This document shows, one piece after another, positions 36,702-49,271 of a DNA stretch of 64,000 nucleotides. This DNA is from Poronia punctata. Its lineage: Eukaryota; Ascomycota; Sordariomycetes; Xylariales; Xylariaceae. Both the position numbers and the translations under genes were made by a program. Each line of letters begins with the position of its first letter. The stretch's first letter is position 1. The stretch spans positions 48,468 to 112,467 of the forward strand of contig MU401577.1 of assembly GCA_022579005.1 (NCBI GenBank). The letters are read 5' to 3'. Below the pieces are notes generated by a model. It saw only the letters and a program-made list of their open reading frames with translations, did not search any database and was not told the origin of the DNA.

Positions 36702-38634
36702 CTACTTCAACATCCTAGACGAACCACCCAAAGACCCCGAAGAAGTACGCAAAGACACCCGCGAAGCAGTCGTACTCTGCACAGGTTCAGGTTCAGTCGG
36801 CAGAGGCATATATCCAGACCCCTTATTCGGCGGCTTAGAAGGCTTCTTCCCCGGATCCTGTTCTGGTTCCAGTTCAGGTTCCGCTTCGAGCATAGGCGTC
36901 GTAGAATCCAACCTCACATTAGACAAAGAGATGGTGCTTCCCCAATAACTCTGTCCCAATTCCAACTGCGGCGGCGATGAATCGGATGCAGCCACACCAG
37001 CTGCACCGAAATATTCCGTCGATGTGTCTTTCTCCGGTTTCGGAGAGAGGAGGTCGTAGTTGGACGGGTCGAGATATTGGATTTGTTCGCCTTGGAGTGT
37101 CTCTTCGTCTCGGTTCTTGAATGTACTTCTTCGGGTCAATTTTTCTTTTGCTGGTTGTTAGCGCAATATACTTTCACAACTCAAGCCACTTAGGTACTTA
37201 CCACTGATAATCTGACAAAAGCTAAATAAAATCAAACCGCTAGTTAATATAGGCACCAGCTGACCGAAACTCGTCGGGTCGTTTTCCGGGTTTTGGTTAT
37301 TATCTTCCCGGATCCAACCGGATTTGTCGACCCATCGTCTGAGATCAAAGATGTAACTACCGGATATAACGACAACGGCACCGCTTATTCCAACGCCTAT
37401 TATAAGATATAGCAAAAAGACAAGCGATACAACCCTTCTTTGCATCGTGCCTAGCCCGCAGTAACGTCCAGCACTCTTGGCGAGGTTTGCGCGCCACCCG
37501 GGACGAGTCCTCCCCCGTCGGACAAACCGTATTCCCTCGGCGATGAGGGCAGCGCCGTAGTATAAAAGTGTCAAGACGTAAACGTTCCACCCCTGGATCT
37601 TATTATCCGGTGTCGAGTATTGTAGAGTCTTGACGAAGAACGCGTTCGGGTCCTTGACGCTATCCTGGAAAGTTTCTGTTGCCGTGTTCTTGTCACTCTG
37701 GAAACAGGCGGCGGGTAAGAAGATGAGGCTATTGGATTGATCGGCATCTGGTACGCCTGTGGGGAAATGCATTCCTGCCGCGTTCTGGTTTGTGAAGAGT
37801 AGACCCGTGACAATAAAGACGCCGGTAACGGAAAGTATGCGGACGATAGCTAGCCAGGGGTATTTCCAATAATTTCGAACGATTGTGACGGACATTAAAT
37901 GCGTTGCGCAAGTGAGCAGTAACACTTTTTGAAAAGTCAGTCATAATGTCCCTGTAGACATGACGTCCGGAGGGATATATGATATACAGCCCGTAGTATC
38001 TTATATGCTAAATAAACATGAAGGAAAACGAGAGTGGAACTTACTGTTAGCAATGATATTGTAATGATAAACCGAGACCGTGCATCCCCTCAGATATCGT
38101 AACGTGAGGGCATATGCCGCACCAGTGAACAATTGTTGGTCGCTACAGGTCATGACCAAAGTCTCTACGATATCGGTAAAGCTCACTCGTCGCCTATCTT
38201 GATCAGCATCTTCTAGGTATCCCTGATCGGTATTCTATACATACTTGTCTTCGACTGCCTTTGGGTCTCTACTTGTCCACTTAAAGGTCTTTGCAGCTTG
38301 CCAAAAGACGGTGGTGGCGCTAGCTGCCAAGGCAAAAGATGTAACAGCAATGAAGACCCCGAGAATCTGTAACCACAGTTAATAAGGACGAGTTGCGGAA
38401 ATGATGGGATGAGCCGAAAAAAATGAAAGAAAGAGTGTGCGGGTTGTGACATACCCCTATACCGGCAATGTCTGGATCTGCTGGAAACTCGCCCTTGGTA
38501 TATCCGCCGATGCTCACATTATCGGGCCAAGTATTGTTGAACATAAACTCCCTTCTTTGGTCATCCATCACGCTACAGTCAAGTGTGGCGTTGTAGTGCG
38601 ATTTACACTCGGGAATTGAGACGAATGCGCCCAT
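36702..38634 (-). CDS. multispanning fungal membrane protein, unknown function
   Basis: Five exons on the minus strand are supported by GT-AG sites and matching phases: 38455-38634, 38245-38366, 38045-38193, 37202-37924 and 36702-37150, for 540 residues. Introns are 88, 51, 120 and 51 nt. The start (38634) is the first ATG, reading MGAFVSIPEC. The N-terminal part has Cys and N-glycosylation sequons (NAT, NNT, NVS), then PDIAGIG joins to ILGVFIAVTSFALAAS as the first membrane segment. Further hydrophobic segments follow, including VSVYHYNIIAN, MLLLTCATHLMSV, IVRILSVTGVFIVTGLLF, VYVLTLLYYGAALIAEG and VVSLVFLLYLIIGVGISG. The C-terminal 150 residues are hydrophilic, Pro/Glu/Ser-rich and probably cytosolic. 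The layout matches a family of uncharacterised ascomycete membrane proteins. I cannot assign a transport or receptor activity. Confidence 0.78.
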
Positions 38635-41107
38635 CGTAACAGTGAGCACTATATAGCTCCGAATCAGTATTAAAATGTTTCCGGATTCGAGGCCAAAAAT
38701 ATCAGGATTGGGCCGGGTGGACGGTTGTTCTATATATCTGCAGCAAGCACGGGTGCGTCACTCTGGGGTAACTATTGAGATCGGAAACACTCATGGTAAC
38801 AACCCGTAGTTGTATTAGCACGTTTGAGATCTCTAACAGACACAGATCGGATTTATACCTGACATCAACTGAGGTTAGGTTTTACCGAAGGTGCTCTATT
38901 TTCGATCGGTTTGCTCTTGTTCGACTCGGTCAACGTCCTTGGGGGCCGGAAAGACAGTCTTTTTTTCTCACGTCGCATGAGTTGGTATAACCTCCGGAAA
39001 ATACCTGCGGTGCTATCTGGTTTAAAGATAGCATGGTATTGAATCCTCATCTTGGTATATCGTCTCTGAATCCACAACTATCCACACGAAATTGCAGATG
39101 AGACCTTGGGTGACCACGTGGGTACCCGAGGGGTAGACCGTAGACGTCCTTGCAAGAGCTGACCTCGCTACTTATTGTCTCTCTTTCTTCACTCTTCTCC
39201 CCAGTCCTGCAGCTGAGCCTCTCGGTTACCATTTTAACTCATGTCTTACTCACTACCCATATTCTGATACTGCCATCTTCATGCTAGGTAACGGTCTTCT
39301 GGGGGAGGAGATGGCTGGTACCCGCTGCCACAACATGCGCAGTGTCTCTTCAGAGTCCCAAAGGCTATATTTGGAACTAGACTTTTGACCGGCTCACGAC
39401 ATCTCGAATTGAGCGAGAGTGGGTGATCAACCCGATTTCAAATGCTCATAATTTCGACTCCTATACATCAGTTGAGAGGTCAGAGTCCATCAATGCAACC
39501 GGATGAGGCTCCATTTCTTCCCATTTGTCTAGGAACTGAGACGACTTCCCTACACATCGAGTCATAAGAAACCTATTGACTTGTCACATGGACGAGAAGG
39601 TGGAGATGGGAGAGGAAAGACAAAACCAACGATATCTAGAAACCCCAACGCAATCTATGTTACTTTGTTAAGATATCGTTACCAATTTGCATCCACTGCT
39701 GTTTTGACATACCTAGCTATACGACAGCCTTCTTGAAAAAGGAACAAGTCATGCTGCAACCTCCACTCTCTCTCAATTGCCCATGAGTGGGGGATGAAGG
39801 TGTCATTGCATATATGAGCCGGGATGTCATGCATTTTTGGAACCAACAGACAGAAATATATTTGATTGGAGTGGCCAGGAAGCTGTGCTTGTGTCGCCCA
39901 AATCCGGGTGTTTCCAGATGATGTCGCGACTCGCGAGAATCTATTGTAGATCAGCAAGGCTAAGCCAAGTCCAAGTCCAAGTATAAATAAAGTTTTTACT
40001 TAAACTTGCGCTAGGTTATCTCGACAATTACCGCAGAATGCGGTACCTGCCTCCTTATTATTATATTACAAAGGTTCACACATATAAGGACTATGGAAGT
40101 CACAACCTTTGCAAGTGCAAAGCAGATACAACCACGGAAGGTACATGCAACAGCGGCGTTACAAATGCCCGACATAACCTTGGGCCTGTGTTGTGCCTAT
40201 ATGGCGGCCCAATCATATTTACCTACTTTAAAAGCCTCAAGTTCCCAGTGTACAACACACAAACTGCGCCGGTGTCGTGTAATTCAACAAACGAGGTAGT
40301 TGGGACATTCAGAGCCTGACAAAGACTATAAAAAAGCAAACAAGAAGTCAAGTGCAAGGCACTAAGATGTCTATAATAAGGATCCAAGAGGTACAACCAA
40401 CCAGCAGATGGGGACCACATTTTCCAAACGGACATGTCTTTATGGTTCGACTTCGGAGGAGTGATGATTAATTATTATTATTTTTTGTTGATTAGCATAC
40501 TAATTTGTAGGTGGCATTAAGCCAGAGGACAAAACTTTCCCTGCACTAAAGGGAAGTTCATCAACTCTGAACCCGGTTTACTATACGATTAATACATGCT
40601 TCATATAATAAGTCCCCAAATGATGGGACGTTCATCAGCCGCGTGAAAATATTAGTAAAAGTTATGATAAAATAGGCAATAGGGAATATGAACGCGATGT
40701 ATGGCCTCCCGTGTAACCAAAAGCCCGACCGAAAAGTATATCCCCTTGATTGATCGGTTGCGTGTTGTGGACTGTCGGATCCTTTCATCCAATGTCGGTT
40801 TTCGTATCGCGTTCCCGTTCCCGTAACTCCACGCTTGCGAAGCAAACCAAAAGAGTCTATGCGTCCCTTCATCCAGGATGAACGCCATATACCAAGAGAC
40901 GGGGTCGCTCCCGACCACCGGCCGTTTCATGTCCTCGTAGGAATTAAAGCAAAATAATCAAGTAAGAAACCCCGGTCCTGCCATGGCCTTTTTTTTTTTT
41001 CCCCGTTCTTTTTTGAGCTCGAGGGGGGGTTGTCGTGGGGATTTCCTTAATGTCCCCATCCGAACACGGGGAGTGCTCTCAGCGTATGACAAAGGCAACG
41101 AATTCAA
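38635..41107. other. intergenic region, no gene seen
   Basis: About 2.5 kb between two minus-strand genes. Frames are short and unconvincing. A run of about 13 T lies near 40989-41001, within the 3' flank of the zinc-finger gene. Confidence 0.55.
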
Positions 41108-43205
41108 CTAGTTCCACCCATTGCTGACATCGAAACTAATCGGCATGTTCGAGGCAGTATTATGAGCAAACAGGAAGTCGGCCGAGGGAGGCGGCATACC
41201 ACCCATGTACGAAGTTTCGGCGTTGATGGGCAGCGGGGCTGCAAAGTTGAAGTCGACGTTGGCCATACTGACTGGAGCATAGGTAGAAGTAACATTGGTG
41301 TCTACAGTTGACTGCGGTTCGACATCACCAAAGAACTGTGGTGTGGTCTCCACCTCGTCATCTGCGTCGTCCTCCTCCTTGGATTGCTGCTCGTTTTGGT
41401 GCACATAGACCTCCCTCATCCAATTCTTTAACTCAGGCATAGCAGGCCAGTCGCCCCCACCTTTACCGCCGCGCTTCTCTTCTTCGCTGGTGTTCGCACC
41501 CGAACCTTTGTTCTTAGATCGCGACGGCTTCTCCTTGAAGTGCGTACGTCGCAGGTGGGCAGCCGCGTTGTAGTATGCGCCGTAATTTTTCTTCGCTTTG
41601 CAGGCCTTGCATTTCGAGAGCGGGTTCACCACCTGAACATTGACAGGCAGGCCTAGCTCATACGGATCGACACAGATGAACTTCTTGACCAGTTTCTGGT
41701 GCTTCGCGTCCTTGTGCCGGCGGAGCTCATGTTCCCCGCGGAATCCGTCTTTGTGTTCGTCACACAAATCGCAGAATACCTTGGGTTGACGCGGTCGGAT
41801 ATACTTCGCTTTCGATATCGGCGCTTTACCGTCGTTCTTCTCATCCGAGCCTATGTTAGCCTTGATCTCCTCGACCATGGGCTTCGGCTTGAGCGGTGCG
41901 TTCATGGCGCGATGATTCTGTTGCTTCAATGTATCCTTGGCGCGGGCACTGAGGGACGAAGACGTCGACCTAGCACTGGCATTACTCGCATCCGAAAACG
42001 ACCGTTCCATGTCAGAAGCACTTAGCAAGCCCTCGTTCGACGATGCCCCTGGGTAGTGCTGTTCCGAGAACGGTACTAGGCTTGAACCCACCGCGAGGAG
42101 ATCATCCTCGCGGAAATATCGCTTCTCAGTGAAAGGCGATGCGTCGCCAAGATCCATATTCTGCTGGCTGAACTCGGAGAAGTATCCGTCCTGTTCATGG
42201 GACATCTGCGAGCCGACATTGACCATGCGTACCCCCCCTACCGTTCCATCGAACTGATGGCTGTTCTGTCTCGTCATAGGCGCCGTGTTGTCATACGTTG
42301 GGCCTGATGTCATCGAGCCGCATACCGACGGCGCACCGTTGATGTGGGGTATATCCATATCTCCTTGATTTGCAAAGCCCGGGAAGGGAAAGAAGCCCAT
42401 GTCTATCGAAGCGTCTGTGTTTGCTGCTAACCAGACAGCAGGGTCGAGTAAGGGTCCGGTAGTACTAGGTATCGAGGCCATCTCCGCAAACGAGGTCATC
42501 CCTTGTTGCTGAAGATGAAGAGGCTGCTTCTCGACTGGGATGTGTTGTATTAGCCCATCCAAGAGTTCGGATGGTACCGTGCTTTCGTCGATGATGTAAT
42601 TCTCGTGGGCTTTTGCTTGTAGGTCCGGCCCGAGAACTTGAAAGGTCGGGTTCGGGGATATCGACAAGCTGCTGGTGAACGGGCCGGCAGATCTGGCAGA
42701 CATATTTGAGGTAGCGCGATCCATCTTCTGAGATAAAGGGACTTGCTGAGACCTTGTGCGTTGTCGCTTCACAGCGTGGGCCCCATCACCATCAAGATAC
42801 TGCGGATCCGACTTTGGGCTGGTCAGCATACAGAACAGAACGGAGAGTGACGATACGGAGATTGCACGGGGGACCGCTTACAGGAAATCGGGGATCAACA
42901 TCATGATGAGGGGATGGATGATAGTGACTATGAAGATTCCCACCAGCATTCTGTGGTATTGTAGCATTTCCCGACGAGACACCTTGGCTTACAGGCACGA
43001 CAGACAATTGTATGTCACCATGTGTAGTATTAGTGTAGACCTCTGATGTACTCGTACTCGTACTTGGATCTGACGCAGGCTGCAGGTTAGAACCTTGTAA
43101 TTGTAAAATGTGCCGCTTTGCCATGGCGAGATCCTCGTCTTTACTTCTAAGCTGCGCTCGCAACTGCTCAATCATCTCCAGTTCTGAGACTGCAAGTTGA
43201 TTCAT
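41108..43205 (-). CDS. zinc-finger putative transcription factor with N-terminal coiled coil
   Basis: Two exons on the minus strand: 42882-43205 and 41108-42811, with a 70-nt intron (donor GTAAGC, acceptor AAAG, phase 0), for 675 residues. I prefer the ATG at 43205 (G at -3) to the one nine codons upstream at 43232 (T at -3). Residues 1-40 form a likely short coiled coil (ELEMIEQLRAQLRSKDEDL). The middle is Ser/Gln/Pro-rich and disordered. Near 455-480 lies a C2H2-type finger, CDLC...HELRRHKDAKH, and near 507-532 a second one, CKACKAKKNY...HLRRTHF, separated by a Cys-poor linker. An acidic patch (KEEDDADDEVE) follows. The second finger has a basic inter-ligand segment. Nuclear DNA binding is inferred from the fingers. 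Neighbours give no hint of targets. Confidence 0.86.
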
Positions 43206-46200
43206 GACGTTGAGACTACCTTGTTCGAGCATCAAAAACGCTATGATGTGAGAAATGCCAGCCCCAAAAAGAGCCGATGTAGCTTCACTTTTGTCTAGCA
43301 AACTCTCAAACTCTCACACGGTGTCGCCCCGATTCTGGAATTCAGGGCAAGGTATTTTAATAAGGTGGGAGCGGGCCGACAAGGGACTCGGAAAGATTAA
43401 GTTTCGGTTGGTGTTTGATTGTTGTATTAATTATTCCTTTTTTTTTCTTCTTCTCTAAATGGACTTCATTAAAGAAAGGCTAAGATGATAATCCGGTTTA
43501 TACAAGACGGGTAAATAGTGAATGATTGGGACGAAGGTAAAAATGCGCCGAGAATGAATACGAACGTCTTTCAACCCGAAGGGCCGGACAGGTGACGATG
43601 ACGATGGTTAGAAGGTGGTCAATAAATAGTAAAAGTCGGCACTCTTTCGGTTGAGGTCGAGGCTTCGGTGCATGCGTGGCGGTGGACTGGGATGTTCACC
43701 AGGGTGTTGCCAGGATACCTAATACGTTTAGGTGTAGGGAAGGAGGTACCACTATATCTTAACCCTGTCGAGCAGCGCATACCACACCTAGTGTAGCACA
43801 GTACTTTTCTACGTAGCCTGCATATATGTACGTACAGTAGGCGGGTGGTATGCAGGCCTATCACCTCCTTTGGCTCACAGCTCACACCAAATAAACCCGG
43901 GCAAGTTTACTCCTGACTTTCGTGCAGTCGCTGAGTGTCCCTTCCTTTGCTTACCTGGAGCCTGATGCTGACTCTGTTCGGATATTTACTGGGGTACACA
44001 ACGAATGGATAGAGGGTATACAGGAGAGAATATGCCATACAGAGTCTGAGTACAGAATTCCTCTCAAGTTCTAGACTAACCGATAATAATTTTACGGGAG
44101 CTCAGATCGGCTCCGTAAGTTTGGTCAGCTGGGGGTGTGGGTATGTTGACAACACCTGCCACCCATGTAAGCATCGTCAATTGGTCACGCCAAAAACAGA
44201 AAATGTCAAGCGGGAAAAAAACAGCTAGACCTACAAAGCATGTAGGTACAGTACAGCGCATTTGCGCATCGCAGCGCTTCCGAGATGGTAGTGAATACAC
44301 TTGTACAGAACCAATGATGCATTTTACCTACTCGGTAAGTCAAGTCGGACTTCTTTAGAACTAGTATATGCGACGATACGTACGATGATACATCAATACC
44401 TACATCATACATATACCCATACACGTGGACGGCTCCAGAGTCCAACCAGATCATCACACCACCTTGGCTGGCCATGCAGGATGCATCGGTATTGGCCAAT
44501 ATGCTTGTTCCGCGAGATTATTTGCGTTGATCATCGCGGATGAGCTTCCGTATTCTCGGAAATGCTCGAGTTCTCCTGCGTTCTTCGCATTCCTTGCGTA
44601 AACGAACTCGGACGGGATAGGCAGCACGTTTCCCATTACCAAAGTTCAGTGAGAACATCCTATATACGCGAAAGTTGACAGGTCAAACCAAGATCGAAAG
44701 ATTCGATATGCTCCGATGGATACATGCATGTGTGTGTCTACATCGGACTGTAAAAGAAAGGAGTAGGTCCCAATAACCTCCCCCTGCCGCCGGGTTACCT
44801 GTGGGCCTGTCTTCAGGTCCATCTGCCTTGCGGTGGAGCTAGATTTTGGGAACTGTTACCGGACTAGGTAGACTAGGGCATATTGCATGATGCATGCATG
44901 CATGCACTTTGGAGAAAAGGTGTGGGTTGCCAGCTTGCGGTTCCACTTTGCGAGATACTTTCATCCATAATGAAATCTACGTCGTCGTCGTAAGTGAGCC
45001 AGAACACACTTCGTCGTCCAAGCTTACATTGGTTTTACTCAAAAGCCCATGCGGCCGTGGTGCATGTCGCCAAAAAAACCCCCAGCGAGATAGGGATAGG
45101 GTACCGGAGGGAGGCTTAGAATGAGATCCCGCGCAGGCGGCAGACGTAATATTAAAGAACATATTTATTAGTGGCCCCGTGATCCATGGTCTGGTATGGT
45201 CTGATTGATATTTTGTGAAAGCCGCCTTGGGTTTGCATGCCTAATCTTCGAGTAGAACGCCAAAAGGTTGGCAAAGAGTCATATTTGTTCTACGCGTAAC
45301 ACGTAGTGTAGTCCAAGGTAGAAAATTTTGAAAGCACGATTCCTCTAGTCCTCTACCTCAGTAATTTAAGGTGTACGAGTACGGCTGAGCCACGCTCATG
45401 GCCCATGAGTATGGATGTATGCCGTATGCCGTAGGTATGCTGTAAGGGGGAATGTGGGCGTCTGCGTGCAGACTCTACACACACAGAAGTCGAGATGGAT
45501 TGGTTGATGCAATGGAAACGAAAAAGATCCGGCTTAAAGCCGTCCCAGTCATTGCACGCCGCACGGGAAGATGAAGTATCTCGTCTGAGAAATGTGCAAA
45601 TATCACTACTTACCTTAGTCTTACCTGGTAATGCCAAGAGCTATCTAGACCAGGCGTGCAAACAGAACCTCGTGGCCATCGTGTTCCCTCACTATACTAC
45701 TCGAGGAAAGTTGCATGACAACAAAGCCTGATGGGTGCGTGTATTCCCACCTAGCCCCACGTTTGTGATGGCCTAGCGAATCCGGGTTGGCGCCGCGGCG
45801 ACCGGGGTCGCGATGAGTTGTCTCCGTCGCCCCAAAGTGAGGCGGAACCCACGAAAAGCTATTGAGTGGCTGTCAACTTCTGGAAGTCTGAAGTGGGTCC
45901 CAATCCTTCCGGGCCGCCCACATGAAGTTGGGGGTGCTTTGTTCGTCTTGTCAGTTTGTCTCACTCACTTATTACATTATTATACCTACGAGTACACGTA
46001 GATAATCCTCTTACTTGATCAATTGTTCGCCCGCTCAGTTACTCACTCGCTCACTCGTTATTTGCGCAGCTCCCACGGCAGAACTGGCGACTGCATGCAG
46101 ATAAAGGCCGGATGGGAGGGTAGGCAAAGCAGGTGCGCAGGGGGGTTGAAGCATTGAAGCATCAGCCAGCGATGCCGGCCAGAAGGTTGGTGGCTGATAT

Positions 46201-49200
46201 CCTGGGCTGATATTTCATAGCTGATGCCCTCCAACAAGGAAAAAAAAAGCCTTGCCGCCGGGCCTACATACCCGACCTGGCCGGGCCCCCGGGGATTGCC
46301 TGTACAACATGTAGCAGCAGCGTCCAGCGACAGCACAACAGCCGATGGATCGTAACTCTGCATCACGGATCTTGGCGTCATTTGGGACAAATCTGCACTA
46401 CGACCTTTCTTAATCCAAGTAGGTCTCAACATTTTCAACATAAGCTCGCCCGGGTTTGCCCGGTTTGTTCCAATATGCTCGTACGTGGCTCGAAGCTTGA
46501 AGAATATGTCAGCAGGGCACCATTTACGACCTACGGTTTCCTTGAAACTGCGTTTGCCGGAGTATAGTTCCCCTCTGCTCGGCAGCAGTGAGCTTGGTCT
46601 ACACTATCTGCCATCATTCTAACATGGGTTAAGACAAGAGGGACGCAGCAAATAAACCCTATTTGTGACTGGTGACTGGGTTATGTACCTACCTAGTTGA
46701 CATGTAGCTAAGCAAATGCACAACAGACCCGTTGCCTGCACACGTAGTGTAATAGACACCCCCCCTAAGCAATGTCAATAATAAGTATAAAAATGGAAAA
46801 TACCTAAGAGCGCTCACCTTTAACTGCGCACACATCTCGGGCACTGATGGGCAGGCACCGGCGCATCGGCAGGCAGAAACGGACTGCCTGCAACAGCTTT
46901 CAGGGTCATCCTCCTTATCGAATGGGTACGTAGATGGTAGTATCGACTGGACAGCCAGGGTACCTAGCATATGCTCCACGGATTGGAGAAAAAGCATCGG
47001 CCGCTTCCGCCAAACCAATAGATTATGATAGCCAAGCCATGAACAATGTACAGTTAGGTTGGCCGGATGAGGTGCAGAATTTTGGTTGGTATATGACGTT
47101 TCAGCCTGAGCATCAAAGGGCGGCTATGGTAAAAATCCACCAGGGGTATTAAAGAAAATATCAAAAGTCTGGAACCGATGGGTCATATTTGTCTTAGTTC
47201 TCCATACACCCAAATGTGCAGATTCCTTGTTCGTGGATCGTTTTGATCGGAAGATGATAGTTTGGAAAGGAACCATTGAGTGATGAAATAGCGATCTTAG
47301 ATGCATAAAGAAAAAGGTTTACGAGGAGGTTATTCCATCTCTGAGGTCATATCTCCCCCCAGAAATTGTCAATGACTGCTGCATGTAAATACACGTAAAT
47401 ATCTGAAGCTGAAGTTCAAACACATCGTCATGTGACAGGACTGTTGTTGAGACCAAAACACAAGATCATGTCCATGTCCAAGGTACATAGCTTTGAAGCA
47501 CCTTTAGCTCACTCTTGTATCGTATCGTGGTGGTGGGAAAGAAGGGACTTGGTAGTCGAATCGTCGAGGTGCGGCCTAATGGGAAGTAGTGCACAACGCC
47601 GACCCTACATACCCTCGGGTGGTAATGCCAATGATGCAACAAGGGAGGGTCCCTTTGATGTTAGGTCTTCGAGGTTGCATTGTGACTTCTTACTGCATGC
47701 TTGTATATTGGCGTTTTCTGTCTATTTCTATGTCATACGTGTAAAAATGAGCAGGCAGAGACACAAGTGGCCGGGAAAGAACAGCCGAGAGCGTTATGGC
47801 TGTCGTTGTGGCACAGTCCACCAAATTAGGTAGGCACAGAACACGGCTACCTGCCTCCTACCCATGTGCCCTTGTGTTCTACCATGTTTTGGTAAAATAA
47901 CAAATACAAAATGCTATAGATGATCAGTCCCAGTACCTTAGCTACACGATGTAACTTAAGGAAACAACTCTCACAGACCGCGTAATTACAAGTATAGACG
48001 GAAGAATATATATTGTAGTTTCAAAACACGTAATCAGATCTTAGATCTAACATCGATTTGTCTAGGTCAAGGATTGACGATGATGAACAAACTAAGTAGG
48101 TACCTGGACTCCCCTAGGTCTGCCGATATCAGCTCCACGAGATGTTTTAAAGAGAAACGAATGTACCACCCGCCAGTTTGTCTAACCGCCCCCCCGGATT
48201 TTTTGTGTCCCGGAATACCATGTTTGTACAAGGAAAAGACGGGCAACAATAGTGAAAAAGACGCTCTCTAGGTCTTCTCTTCTCTCTTGTTCGTCAAAGA
48301 CATAGTCCATTATAAGTATACAAAGGTATACAAGTTATGTGAGCCAAATGGGATGACTTCCTGACAATCAACAATTACACGTTAGCATTTATCTCGCCGC
48401 TGCCTCCCTCCTTATAGTCACCGTACGCACCGGTAGAACCTTTTGCCCCCCGGAGGCCCGAATCTATGCCCCATGTCCTATGGGAGGCTAGGATGGCTGC
48501 TAGTCAGTGACTCTCTAGATGTTGAACTATATGTATTGGGCTATCCAACCCCATAGTTACCCTTATCCTCATAACACTCAAGAACCAGATGACTCTTTGT
48601 GATGATGTCGGTGGAACCCCTTTACGACTGACCGAGGAACGATGAGGGCACCGTAAAGACTCCAAGCCTTGCTATTTACATAAAAGGACAAGGACCAGCC
48701 AGTCCCTAATTTACGAATAGAGAGGACGGCCTACTCTAATACGTCTGACTTCATGCCTATGAGTACGCGTAAATGCGGTAACAGCTGACATTACGAGTAC
48801 GACCGGTCCCCGAAATATCATTAGCCTACCAGGTTATTATCATATAATGCCTAGATGCATACGTATGCATTTGCGTGTATTATATAGTTATAACAGATAC
48901 ACCGCTTTCTGCCAACAACTTACAAGCTGACAGCTGTCTTTTCCCTCAGACTTTAGGGTCAATCAGTGGTCAGAAGTCACTGGAGTTCCGGGGGCTTAGA
49001 CGGCATTCCTGTCATAGCCAGCCAATAGGAAATCTTAATCGTGGTACACTGAAAGGTGTCAACTTGGAATGACGACCATCCCGTTGTACACAGTTGTGCT
49101 TTCTGATTGTGTTCAACCAGCAGTGCGCTTGCTGGGATCGCATTTAACTTTATTCTAACACATGGCATGTTTATCCTTTGCATATTGATGGCCTCCCATA

Positions 49201-49271
49201 CGTAAAACGCCGTCACCCCACGTCCACCTACCCGCGTTTCCATGTGATATCATTCTAACAAGTGCGGCACA
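43206..49271. other. 6-kb gene-poor region
   Basis: This stretch separates the divergent zinc-finger and Yos9 genes. I find no frame longer than about 130 codons and none with recognisable protein character. An ATGC microsatellite is at 44890-44906. TACCTA/TAGGTA-type words recur (for example 46684-46695). I cannot exclude non-coding transcripts or a small orphan gene. Confidence 0.55.
44890..44906. repeat. ATGC microsatellite
   Basis: About four tandem copies of ATGC. Being self-complementary, it can form a hairpin. It lies within gene-free DNA. Confidence 0.8.

Noticed and set aside
46058..46441. 127-codon minus-strand frame in the gene-poor region
   Set aside because: No recognisable domain, and the translation looks like random coding of intergenic DNA.
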